From the NCBI GenBank assembly GCA_010206225.2, contig VIQU02000008.1:50284-114283 (forward strand): a DNA stretch of 64,000 nt, written 5' to 3'. The DNA is from Lachnospiraceae bacterium MD308 (lineage in GTDB: Bacteria > Bacillota > Clostridia > Lachnospirales > Lachnospiraceae). The notes below the pieces were generated by a model. That model was not told the DNA's origin. It was given only the letters and a program-made list of their open reading frames with translations, and searched no databases. Position numbers and translations under genes: made by a program. Shown piece after piece: positions 37,031-44,351 of the stretch (positions are counted from its first letter, which is position 1; every line of letters starts with the position of its first letter).

Positions 37031-38473
37031 TCATATGTCTACATTCTGTATCATAATCGGCACTCCTCGTTTTTGACAAAGCTGCACCATGCTACTCATA
37101 TCTCCATAATACCCATCACTCACCACTACAGCCCTATCCACATCCGCCGAGTCGTCATATATCCCCCACCCGGCGGCTCTATATTCTGCCACAATCTTTT
37201 CATATTCCTCCCATAACTGCGGTCTCATACTCTCTATCGTTGCCTTAATAAGCGGATGCGGCCGCCAGAGCAATGCCACTTCATCTTTATTCTTCTCAAA
37301 TACTCGGAAGACATCTTTCATCTTCCGAAGCATCTTCTCATCATGCTGTAAAAGCGCACTCACACCGGTGTTATAGAATACGACTTTCTTCCAACTTCCG
37401 TCTGGATTCTCTATGATCTTAAGCCACTCCTTCGGTATCTTAAGATCTTCTTTCTTCGTTTTCAGAACCTTATCAACCTTCGGAGAGCCAAGTCCTAGTA
37501 TCCGGCTTTCCCAGTCTTTCCTTGTATATCCATAATCTTTTGTATATTCTGTCAGAACGTTGATATAGATCTGCCGCATATCCTCTGACTGTACGACTAC
37601 CTTATCCGCATTCAGCACGCCCGGACAGGTACAAAAATGCGCCATCCTTTCCACCGCCGCCTGATCGTTCGGATCAATTTCATCCAATATAAAATATGGA
37701 ATATATACCAATTTTTCTGTATACTGCTTTAATTTGTCCGAATAAAAGTCCGGATGCACACTTGTCACATAATTACAATTATCATATGGATTATGTATAA
37801 AGATCATATCCGGTCTTCGCCCTTCCAGATCATAATCCTCGTACCGCATAACCGGCACATCTTCCGGATACTGGCTGCCTTCATAATGCATGCTCCCAAA
37901 GCTGCCGTCCGGATTCCTGTCATAGTAAGGAATCGGTATCACATAAGCGTCGCAGTCCGGATCTTCTTCCGCTGCCTTCCACACGCTTTCCAGACTGTCC
38001 CACATAGATGCCTTATATGGAAGAAATACCGCCTCCGTCCTCACCTTTAAATCATTTTTTACACTGTTTTCAATTTTCAAAAGATAAGAGCGCAGCTGTT
38101 TGTATGCTTTGTTGCCATTCGCTGGCTCTCCCTGTATCATATTTTCATAAAGCTGATACGTCAGATCACAGTATTTTTCAAGAAGCGGGATAACCTTGCA
38201 GTCCTCTCCCTCTGCCGTTTCTATCATATCTCCGAGACTGACCGCTCCCTGCTGGCAATCCGCAAGAAGCCCCAAAGCCGCAGATATATTTTTATGATTA
38301 ATTGCTATTCTGATCTGTCCGTGTGCTTCCTCAAGCACCTTTAAGAACTCCTTTGCCTGCTTTTTCTGCGCTTTTCTCATGTCCCTGTTCCTCTGCACTG
38401 CATTTACTGTTTTATATAATAAGGTATATTGGTCATCCGATTGCTCCGCACTTTGGATGATGCGTAAAATCAT
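37031..38473 (-). CDS. CDP-glycerol glycerophosphotransferase-like protein (TagF/TagB-related)
   Basis: 480 residues as read. The last two-thirds match the CDP-glycerol:polyglycerol-phosphate transferase fold, with MIFIHNPYDNCNYVTSVHPD, then VVVQSEDMRQIYINVL, VLLWRPHPLIKA-type phosphate-binding HP motif (ALLWRPHPL) and the late VVVSDGYYGDMSSMVQLCQ. These enzymes polymerise or add polyol phosphates. The N-terminal 140 residues are helical. An ATG at 38380 (GAGG 9 bases before) looks closer to a family start than 38473. An in-frame TGA may truncate it by 54 residues. No membrane-binding segment is seen. Confidence 0.75.
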   Translation of the reverse strand: MILRIIQSAEQSDDQYTLLYKTVNAVQRNRDMRKAQKKQAKEFLKVLEEAHGQIRIAINHKNISAALGLLADCQQGAVSLGDMIETAEGEDCKVIPLLEKYCDLTYQLYENMIQGEPANGNKAYKQLRSYLLKIENSVKNDLKVRTEAVFLPYKASMWDSLESVWKAAEEDPDCDAYVIPIPYYDRNPDGSFGSMHYEGSQYPEDVPVMRYEDYDLEGRRPDMIFIHNPYDNCNYVTSVHPDFYSDKLKQYTEKLVYIPYFILDEIDPNDQAAVERMAHFCTCPGVLNADKVVVQSEDMRQIYINVLTEYTKDYGYTRKDWESRILGLGSPKVDKVLKTKKEDLKIPKEWLKIIENPDGSWKKVVFYNTGVSALLQHDEKMLRKMKDVFRVFEKNKDEVALLWRPHPLIKATIESMRPQLWEEYEKIVAEYRAAGWGIYDDSADVDRAVVVSDGYYGDMSSMVQLCQKRGVPIMIQNVDI

Positions 38474-38704
38474 TACGCTTCGCTCCCTGCTACCTCACAC
38501 TTTCTTTGTGTTCACAAGGTCTTGGCCTACCCAATACGCGAAAAGAGTTTTCCGCCTTCTAAGGCCGTACCGTCATGCTTCACCATGACAGCCGGGGGTT
38601 TCCGCCCCTTTTTTATATCATGAACCCGCCATCCAGTCCTTTCGGTAAAATCCCGGCTTTTTGCCGTTATTTATCTGAATTGCTGTTCTTATGACCTTCG
38701 CATA
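38462..38704 (-). ncRNA. Candidate omega-RNA-like structured RNA downstream of the TnpB-like gene
   Basis: In TnpB systems the guide RNA overlaps and follows the 3' end of the tnpB gene. Here the 230 bases between the TnpB-like stop and the next gene hold a chain of hairpins on the minus strand: CGGC/GCCG (38654-38666), GGGG/CCCC (38595-38608), a perfect GTCATG-GTGAAG-CATGAC (38572-38589), GCCTT/AAGGC (38554-38565), CCTTGTG/CACAAAG (38504-38519) and GCGTAA-TGATT-TTACGC (38462-38478). None is followed by a T-run, so they are not terminators. A guide, if present, would start near 38462. The extent and 3' end are guesses. Confidence 0.5.
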
Positions 38705-40069
38705 TCAATGGATCGTCTGTCCCGCAAGTCCGCGTTTCAGCGTATTTCTTGCGGTATTTTCCTTCTCGTCCGCCTCATAGCCGCAGAAACTGCAGATAAA
38801 CATTCCGTTTTTTCTGTTTCCTTCCCTGCCGCATTCACTGCACTCTTTACTGATTCCTTTTCCAAAGACTTCCACAAGTTCTACCGACTGCTCCTTACAT
38901 TTCTGCGCCAGACGCTTTCGGATATAACCTCTCTGCCACATGGACAAAAACCCGTTGACTCTTCGGTTGCCGCCTGCCGCCTGTGCTTTCGGAAGTTTCA
39001 CGGTATAGATGGTCCGGGGTTTCTCTGTCCGCAGGAGACGATTCAATTCGCAGTTGATATAGCTGTGTATCTGCTCGGTATAGCGCCGCTTTTTTGCCTC
39101 GTACTTTTTTCTCCCCGGATTATCCTTACAGTTTCGGTTATAGCTCGCCGTCTGTCTCTTGATCCAGCCTGCATACTCCTTCTGGTATTCCCCCAGCCGT
39201 TCTCCGTAACGCTGTCCCGTATCGGTTGTCAGCATAGTGTACACTCCCGCCGCCAGACCGATTTGATTCACATAATCGGAATGCGAACGGGCCGCCCTGT
39301 TGACCGGCACATGGATATGAAGCTTCCCCTCCTTCGGATACAGCTTAATATAGATCTGGCTCCCATACTGATTCCCGTCCGTCAGCTCAACAAATATGCG
39401 CTTGTGCCGCTCCTTTGAGGCCAGATAGATCCCATGGTCGCCATAGCGGTAGGCCTTCCCGGAAGATGCGAACCCTTCCGCCCTGTCCGAATGAAGCTTC
39501 GTGTGATATCTCCTTACCTGCCTGCACAGATAGCGGTGCATTTTCTCCGCATCAACATATTTTGATACCTCGTCATACTTTGCCTGCAGTTCACTTTTAA
39601 GTTCCACAGGCTCTTCTTCAAGAACCGCGGCAAACGCATTGTTCACTTTCAGCAAATACCGGAGATAATGCTTTTCCTCCGGCTCCAGATTCTCATTTTT
39701 TGCAAGCAGACTCAGCACTTTAGATTTTGTGCGCGTCCACTGACTCTTGATATCGGCGATCGCCTCAAACACTGCCAGATAAAAATACACGGACGGCAGC
39801 TTAAGTTCTCCCCGCAGGCCGGATTGCGTCATCTCATTCTGGACGGTATAGCCCGGATACAGCTTAGAAAGACTCCCAATCCCGCCGAAGCGGTCATATA
39901 CGTAATTCTTGACTTTCCTGTAATCCTCCGCTATCTCTTGAAGCTTTTCCATATCTTTGGCGCTGATACGACCTCTGCTGTACTGGCAGACAATCTTGCA
40001 TACTGTTTCGGATGATTTTTCCATTCTTGCCACATTTCCCATCAACCTGTCATGACCATTTCCCGGCAT
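38705..40069 (-). CDS. TnpB-like protein with degenerate RuvC site (candidate nuclease-dead RNA-guided regulator)
   Basis: 454 residues, IS200/IS605-type TnpB lineage. The zinc ribbon is intact (CSECGREGNRKNGMFICSFCG). All three RuvC acidic residues appear lost. RuvC-I normally reads GIDLG, here GLAAG in NQIGLAAGVYTMLTTD. RuvC-II normally reads IVIEDL, here IYTVKL. RuvC-III normally reads DxNAARN, here KENTARN. So no DNA cutting is expected, while RNA and DNA binding could persist, as in TldR repressors. No TnpA gene is nearby. It is the first gene downstream of an invertible promoter. The start is uncertain: ATGs at 40069, 40042 and 40024 all lack a clear Shine-Dalgarno. Confidence 0.8.
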   Translation of the reverse strand: MPGNGHDRLMGNVARMEKSSETVCKIVCQYSRGRISAKDMEKLQEIAEDYRKVKNYVYDRFGGIGSLSKLYPGYTVQNEMTQSGLRGELKLPSVYFYLAVFEAIADIKSQWTRTKSKVLSLLAKNENLEPEEKHYLRYLLKVNNAFAAVLEEEPVELKSELQAKYDEVSKYVDAEKMHRYLCRQVRRYHTKLHSDRAEGFASSGKAYRYGDHGIYLASKERHKRIFVELTDGNQYGSQIYIKLYPKEGKLHIHVPVNRAARSHSDYVNQIGLAAGVYTMLTTDTGQRYGERLGEYQKEYAGWIKRQTASYNRNCKDNPGRKKYEAKKRRYTEQIHSYINCELNRLLRTEKPRTIYTVKLPKAQAAGGNRRVNGFLSMWQRGYIRKRLAQKCKEQSVELVEVFGKGISKECSECGREGNRKNGMFICSFCGYEADEKENTARNTLKRGLAGQTIH

Positions 40070-40141
40070 TCACATTTTTTTCATGCGGCTCAGTCACAAA
40101 ACATCTGTATATTTTTTTTCATATTGGATAATAAATGAATA

Positions 40142-40167
40142 TTCGTAGATTTTCTCAATCTGCGAAA
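40142..40167 (+). repeat. Left inverted repeat / recombination site (IRL)
   Basis: 26-base repeat whose reverse complement lies at 41522-41547 with 24/26 matches; the core GATTTTCTCAATCTGCGAAA (40148-40167) is identical. The site itself is a dyad: TTCGTAGATT, a 5-base asymmetric spacer TTCTC, then AATCTGCGAA (9/10 arm match). This is the layout of a tyrosine-recombinase crossover site. Confidence 0.88.
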
Positions 40168-40237
40168 CCAGTCTATCATCAGTAAAAACCTTATATATCG
40201 CTATTTTTAGCAGATATTGGATTGATCCACGTAACTT

Positions 40238-40266
40238 ATTATACTTTCAACAGTAGTTTTTGTCAA
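40238..40266 (-). promoter_or_regulatory. Perfect consensus promoter facing the TnpB-like gene and glycan locus
   Basis: TTGACA (complement of 40261-40266), a 17-base spacer, TATAAT (complement of 40238-40243): full consensus sigma-A, rare in a regulated gene unless controlled by another means such as inversion. The predicted start near 40231 leaves a 160-base leader containing the left inverted repeat. Confidence 0.88.
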
Positions 40267-40288
40267 TCGCCAAAAAATGTAATGTAAT
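40260..40288 (+). promoter_or_regulatory. Promoter of the tyrosine recombinase gene
   Basis: TTGTCA at 40260-40265, 17 bases, TGTAAT at 40283-40288, pointing at the recombinase. Its -35 overlaps the -35 of the leftward promoter (TTGTCAA is TTGACAA in reverse), so polymerases would compete for the two. Confidence 0.7.
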
Positions 40289-40363
40289 TTAAGTGCAAAT
40301 TCTACTTATTTAAGTCAGTAAATTTTTATTAAGGGTAAAAAAAGTGGTCAGGAGGATGAAAAA

Positions 40364-41485
40364 ATGTCAAGACGCGGAGAGAACATTAGAAAAAGAAAAG
40401 ACGGACGCTGGGAAGGGAGATATTATACGCAGGAACCGCAGACCGGTTACAGGAGTATACATTCCGTATATGCCAGATCATATGGAGAGGTTAAGGAGAA
40501 ATTATCCGCAGCAAAACTGTCTGCAAAAAATGTTTTCAAAGAACAGAACAGACAAGGGAATGTCTGCCTGCATACAGTGGCAGAGGAATGGCTCATAATT
40601 ATAAAAAACGAAAAAAAATATGCGACTTATATTAAATACCGTACCGTCTACGAAAAATATATTCGAGACAAGGCCGGCAGAGTCTTATTTTCTGAATTAA
40701 ATACGGAAGTTTTGGCGGGGATATTTCAAAAGGAAGATCAGACAACTCTGTCAAATAGTCTGCAGAACAGTATTTCCTGTGTATTGAATCAGATTCTTAA
40801 TTATGCAGCCTTGTATCATCATTTCACTACAATACAATATACGCATCCCAAACGCAGGAGGGAAAACAAAATGGCGGAAATCTTGAGTTTTGATGAGCAG
40901 AAAAAACTGTTCCAGTATCTATACAATGAGATGGATATTTATAAATTAGGAATTATCATCTGTCTCTCTACGGGACTGCGTCTGGGAGAAATCTGTTCAT
41001 TAAAATGGAACGACATTAATCTGGAGGAGAAAATCATGCACGTAAACACGACTGTACAGCGGATGCCCGTAGACGGAAGGGATTCAAAAACAGCGCTTTT
41101 GGAGGGAGAACCCAAAAGTATATTTTCAAAACGGGAGATCCCGCTTTCCGATGAATTGGCCCAACTGATTCATGTTTATTACAGGACTGGAGGAAAATAT
41201 GTAATCAATAAAAACAGTCCCATGGAACCCAGAACTTATCAGAATAAATTTCAGAGATATCTTCAGTCCGCAGGCGTAAAGAAAACAAATTTTCATACGC
41301 TCCGGCATACATTTGCAACGAACTGCATCAACGGCGGGGTGGATATTAAGAGTCTGAGTGAGCTATTGGGACATTCTGATGTAAAAATAACTTTAAACCG
41401 TTATGTACATCCGACAGTCGAAATCAAACGCAGGCATATGAATTCATTAGCATCTATTTATGGTCAATTTCTAGGTCAGCAGTGA
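40364..41485 (+). CDS. Tyrosine recombinase (site-specific integrase/invertase)
   Basis: 373 residues, AGGAGG 8 bases before the ATG. N-terminal AP2-like arm-binding region (RRGENIRKRKDGRWEGRYY), a SAM-like core-binding domain at about 65-165 and a catalytic domain with the R-H-R-H-Y set: TGLRLGEIC, HTLRHTFAT, LGHSDVKITLNRY. It resembles phage/Tn916-type integrases, but no other phage or conjugation gene is nearby and no excisionase is seen. Its position inside inverted repeats suggests it acts as the invertase of this locus. Confidence 0.93.
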   Translation: MSRRGENIRKRKDGRWEGRYYTQEPQTGYRSIHSVYARSYGEVKEKLSAAKLSAKNVFKEQNRQGNVCLHTVAEEWLIIIKNEKKYATYIKYRTVYEKYIRDKAGRVLFSELNTEVLAGIFQKEDQTTLSNSLQNSISCVLNQILNYAALYHHFTTIQYTHPKRRRENKMAEILSFDEQKKLFQYLYNEMDIYKLGIIICLSTGLRLGEICSLKWNDINLEEKIMHVNTTVQRMPVDGRDSKTALLEGEPKSIFSKREIPLSDELAQLIHVYYRTGGKYVINKNSPMEPRTYQNKFQRYLQSAGVKKTNFHTLRHTFATNCINGGVDIKSLSELLGHSDVKITLNRYVHPTVEIKRRHMNSLASIYGQFLGQQ

Positions 41486-41521
41486 TATAAAATCCCGTAT
41501 TTTCCAGAGATGGGAGCAATT

Positions 41522-41547
41522 TTTCGCAGATTGAGAAAATCCATGAA
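41522..41547 (-). repeat. Right inverted repeat / recombination site (IRR)
   Basis: Reverse complement of the left repeat, 24/26 identical, 37 bases after the recombinase stop. The outer arm (TTCATGGATT on the minus strand) matches the inner arm less well than at the left site (7/10). Confidence 0.88.
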
Positions 41548-41591
41548 GATATATTATGTATTTTTGATCCGTAATGTTGTTCACATGTAAA

Positions 41592-41632
41592 AAACAGCCG
41601 GTTGATTCTTTTCATGAATCAGCCGGCTGTTT
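41592..41632 (-). terminator. Hairpin terminator between the switch and the VanZ-like gene
   Basis: 17-base arms at 41592-41608 and 41616-41632 with one G-T pair and a 7-base loop; six T follow on the minus strand. It ends the VanZ-like transcript and would also impede rightward transcription (three T only) if the segment were flipped. Confidence 0.88.
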
Positions 41633-41661
41633 AAAAATCTGCATTTCGCCATATCGCGCCT

Positions 41662-42291
41662 TCACATCATCTTCTCAAGTATCAAAAAAGGATGATAAAG
41701 AAAAAACACCCCTGCCATTGCCAGTAAAATATATTTCAGCGCTTCATATTTTCCGTCCGATGCGGATTTAAGTCTTTCTCCTGACATTTTTGCAAATACT
41801 CTCCAGATCAGATATCCTATCAATGTGCCGCATGTGTTTGTCATCAAGTCATCTATATCGGTAGCCCGAAAGTTAAAAATCTGTGTAAACTCTATGAGAA
41901 ACGAAAAAATGATACCCGTCAGCACCGTCTTGCTGCATTTCCTGCATTCTTTAAAGATAAGCGGAAGAAGGAAGCCTAAAGGCAGACACATAATAATATT
42001 CAGCACAAATCCAATCCCCATAGAATTAAAAGGCACAAAATTGTATCCTCCTACCAGAGGATTCTCCCCATTCTTTAAAAATCTTAGGATGTCTCCCATC
42101 GTCCCTATCCCCGTCACATCAAATACCATCCATAAGTAGAGAAGGAACATCCAAGTCCATATCAGATAAATATACGGAGTCTTTTCTTCTGTCTTCCTTT
42201 TCTTCACCGTAAACGCTATTTGATATACCATGCATGGCAGTAAAACACATGCCAGCTCATACACTGAAAAAACATCTGTAAATCTTGTCAT
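41662..42291 (-). CDS. VanZ family membrane protein
   Basis: 209-residue integral membrane protein with about five hydrophobic helices. VanZ hallmarks: GGYNFVPFNSMG, an NIIMCLPLGFLLPL helix, then FSFLIEFTQIFNFRATDIDDLMTNTCG. VanZ proteins give low-level teicoplanin or lipoglycopeptide resistance in some bacteria; the mechanism is unclear and most members are uncharacterised. The ATG at 42291 has AGGAGG 10 bases before; the one at 42318 has no ribosome site. Confidence 0.88.
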   Translation of the reverse strand: MTRFTDVFSVYELACVLLPCMVYQIAFTVKKRKTEEKTPYIYLIWTWMFLLYLWMVFDVTGIGTMGDILRFLKNGENPLVGGYNFVPFNSMGIGFVLNIIMCLPLGFLLPLIFKECRKCSKTVLTGIIFSFLIEFTQIFNFRATDIDDLMTNTCGTLIGYLIWRVFAKMSGERLKSASDGKYEALKYILLAMAGVFFLYHPFLILEKMM

Positions 42292-42461
42292 TCTCCTGCT
42301 TCCTCCTGCTTTTTCCATAGATGATACAATATATTTCTTAATAAACGGTGTTTGAAACTATTAATATTCTATGAGTTTTAAGCCAAAGTTCAGAGGTCAA
42401 AATGAATTACATATATTATTTTCTAATTTTTGTTAAAAAAACATCCATTTGGAAATTATTA

Positions 42462-42470
42462 TGATATAAT
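42462..42470 (+). promoter_or_regulatory. Extended -10 promoter of the flavodiiron gene
   Basis: TGATATAAT at 42462-42470: a perfect TATAAT with the TGn extension, 38 bases before the ATG. The -35 (CATCCA) is poor, as is common with extended -10 promoters. Confidence 0.65.
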
Positions 42471-42507
42471 GCTCTTTAGAAATTTATAATAAAAGGAGAG
42501 AAATGCA

Positions 42508-44298
42508 ATGATTATTACGAATGACATTAAATATGTAGGCGTTAATGACCATGACATTGATTTATTTGAAGGGCAGTATGTTGTTGAAAACGGCATGGCT
42601 TACAATTCATATGTAATTATGGATGATAAGATAGCTGTTATGGATACGGTCGATGCCCGCTTCACCCATGAATGGCTGGACAACATACAGAATGCAACCG
42701 GCGGCAAGGCTCCTGACTATCTGATCGTACAGCACATGGAACCGGATCATTCTGCCAATATTGCCAACTTCATGAATGTTTATCCAGACACCAAGATTGT
42801 CTCCAGCACAAAGGCATTTGTTATGATGGGACAGTTCTTCGGAACCGATTTTGAGGACAGGCAGGTAGTTGTCAAGGAAGGTGACACTCTTTCCCTCGGA
42901 AAGCATGAACTCGCCTTTGTGTCTGCACCTATGGTTCACTGGCCGGAAGTTATCGTAACTTACGATTCCTATGATAAAGTTCTTTTCTCTGCCGACGGCT
43001 TCGGCAAATTCGGTGCGCTTGACGTAGAAGAAGACTGGGCATGCGAGGCCCGCCGCTACTATATCGGTATCGTAGGCAAATACGGCGCTCAGGTTCAGAA
43101 CCTCTTAAAAAAAGCTTCCGGGCTTGACATCCAGATCATCTGCCCGCTGCACGGACCTGTACTGACAGAAAACCTCGGCTATTACATCAATCTTTATAAT
43201 ACATGGTCTTCCTACGGCGTAGAATCCGGCGGAATCGTAATTGCTTACACTTCCGTCTACGGAAATACCAAAAAAGCCGTAGAGCTTCTGGCAGACCGGC
43301 TCCGTGCGAAAGGCTGCCCGAAGGTTGTGGTCAATGACCTTGCACGCTGCGATATGGCTGAAGCTGTAGAAGATGCCTTCCGCTATGGCAAGTTGATTCT
43401 TGCCACTACTACCTATAACGCCGACATCTTCCCGTTCATGCGTGAGTTCATCAACCACCTGACTGAGCGTAATTTCCAGAACCGCAAGATTGGCCTTATT
43501 GAAAACGGTTCCTGGGCGCCTCTGGCTGCCAGAACGATGAAGAAGATGCTGGAAGGCTGCAAGAATCTTACATTTGCAAAGACAACCGTATCCATCAAGT
43601 CGGCGCTCAATGAAGAAAGCAAGGAACAGATTGAAGCGCTTGCAGATGAGTTCTGCAAGAATTATCTGGCTCAGCACGATGAGACTGCCAACAAGCAGGA
43701 TTTCACAGCCCTCTTTAAGATCGGATATGGACTGTATGTTGTAACCTCCAACGACGGCAAGAAAGACAACGGGCTGATCGTTAACACGGTATCTCAGGTA
43801 ACAGACAGTCCGAACCGTGTTGCAGTGTGTATCAACAAGGCCAACTACTCTCATCACGTGATTAAGCAGACAGGCATTATGAATGTAAACTGTCTGTCTA
43901 CAGAAGCGCCGTTTAAAGTGTTCCAGAACTTCGGATTCCAGAGCGGACGTGCTGCTGACAAATTTGCAGACTGGGAATCCTTGCGTTCTGACAACGGACT
44001 TGTATTCCTGCCAAGATATATCAATGCATTTATGTCTCTGAAAGTAGAGCAGTATGTAGACCTTGACACCCACGGCATGTTTATCTGTACAGTTACAGAA
44101 GCCCGCGTTATCTCTAATGTGGAGACCATGACCTACAACTACTATCAGAGCAATGTAAAACCAAAACCGGAGACCGAAGGAAAGAAGGGCTTCGTATGCG
44201 AAGTATGCGGATATATCTATGAAGGCGACGAGCTGCCTGACGACTTTATCTGCCCGCTGTGCAAACACGGAGTTGCAGACTTTGTGCCAATTGAGTAA
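42508..44298 (+). CDS. Flavodiiron protein fused to flavin reductase and rubredoxin (FprA-type)
   Basis: Four-module O2/NO reductase, 596 residues. Residues 1-250: metallo-beta-lactamase-like diiron domain with ligands in QHMEPDHSAN, PMVHWPEV, FSADGFG and CPLHGPV. Residues about 253-395: flavodoxin (IAYTSVYGNTKKAV, then GSWAPLAARTM). About 405-545: flavin reductase split barrel (FGFQSGRAADKF). About 550-596: rubredoxin (CEVCGYIYEG, CPLCKHGV). The fusion joins the NAD(P)H-to-FMN, Fe and diiron relay in one chain for oxygen detoxification. AAGGAGAG precedes the ATG. It stands as a single-gene transcript with its own terminator. Confidence 0.96.
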   Translation: MIITNDIKYVGVNDHDIDLFEGQYVVENGMAYNSYVIMDDKIAVMDTVDARFTHEWLDNIQNATGGKAPDYLIVQHMEPDHSANIANFMNVYPDTKIVSSTKAFVMMGQFFGTDFEDRQVVVKEGDTLSLGKHELAFVSAPMVHWPEVIVTYDSYDKVLFSADGFGKFGALDVEEDWACEARRYYIGIVGKYGAQVQNLLKKASGLDIQIICPLHGPVLTENLGYYINLYNTWSSYGVESGGIVIAYTSVYGNTKKAVELLADRLRAKGCPKVVVNDLARCDMAEAVEDAFRYGKLILATTTYNADIFPFMREFINHLTERNFQNRKIGLIENGSWAPLAARTMKKMLEGCKNLTFAKTTVSIKSALNEESKEQIEALADEFCKNYLAQHDETANKQDFTALFKIGYGLYVVTSNDGKKDNGLIVNTVSQVTDSPNRVAVCINKANYSHHVIKQTGIMNVNCLSTEAPFKVFQNFGFQSGRAADKFADWESLRSDNGLVFLPRYINAFMSLKVEQYVDLDTHGMFICTVTEARVISNVETMTYNYYQSNVKPKPETEGKKGFVCEVCGYIYEGDELPDDFICPLCKHGVADFVPIE

Positions 44299-44321
44299 GT
44301 AAACAGAATAATCTTGATGTT

Positions 44322-44347
44322 ACCGGCGCGGCGTAAGCCACGCCGGT
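44322..44347 (+). terminator. Hairpin terminator after the flavodiiron gene
   Basis: ACCGGCGCGGC, loop GTAA, GCCACGCCGGT: 11-base stem with one mismatch, followed by a mixed T-rich tail (TGTGTCATATTGTATT). Weak U-run, but positioned between converging genes. Confidence 0.65.
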
Positions 44348-44351
44348 TGTG

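Larger units (their letters stand above)
40142..41547. other. Putative invertible segment with recombinase gene and outward promoter
   Basis: Inverted repeats bound 1.4 kb holding one tyrosine recombinase gene and, between that gene and the left repeat, a pair of divergent promoters. The promoter for the glycan locus (TTGACA-17-TATAAT) crosses the left repeat to reach the TnpB-like gene. Inversion would turn that promoter towards 41548 onwards, where only a hairpin terminator and the end of an opposing gene lie. The recombinase keeps its own promoter in both orientations. Confidence 0.78.

Noticed and set aside
37031..37033. In-frame TGA as a selenocysteine codon
   Set aside because: No SECIS-like stem was evident just downstream, and the protein family has no redox cysteine at this position. 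A nonsense change is simpler.
38705..40069. Active IS605 transposon
   Set aside because: No TnpA gene, no clear transposon ends, and the TnpB catalytic residues appear replaced.
40364..41485. Integrase as part of a prophage or ICE
   Set aside because: No phage structural, conjugation or excisionase genes are found on either side; only inverted repeats bound it, and direct att repeats were not seen.
43105..44268. 387-codon open frame antisense to the flavodiiron gene
   Set aside because: Lies entirely within an intact, high-confidence four-domain gene on the other strand and shows no family motif; a codon-bias shadow.
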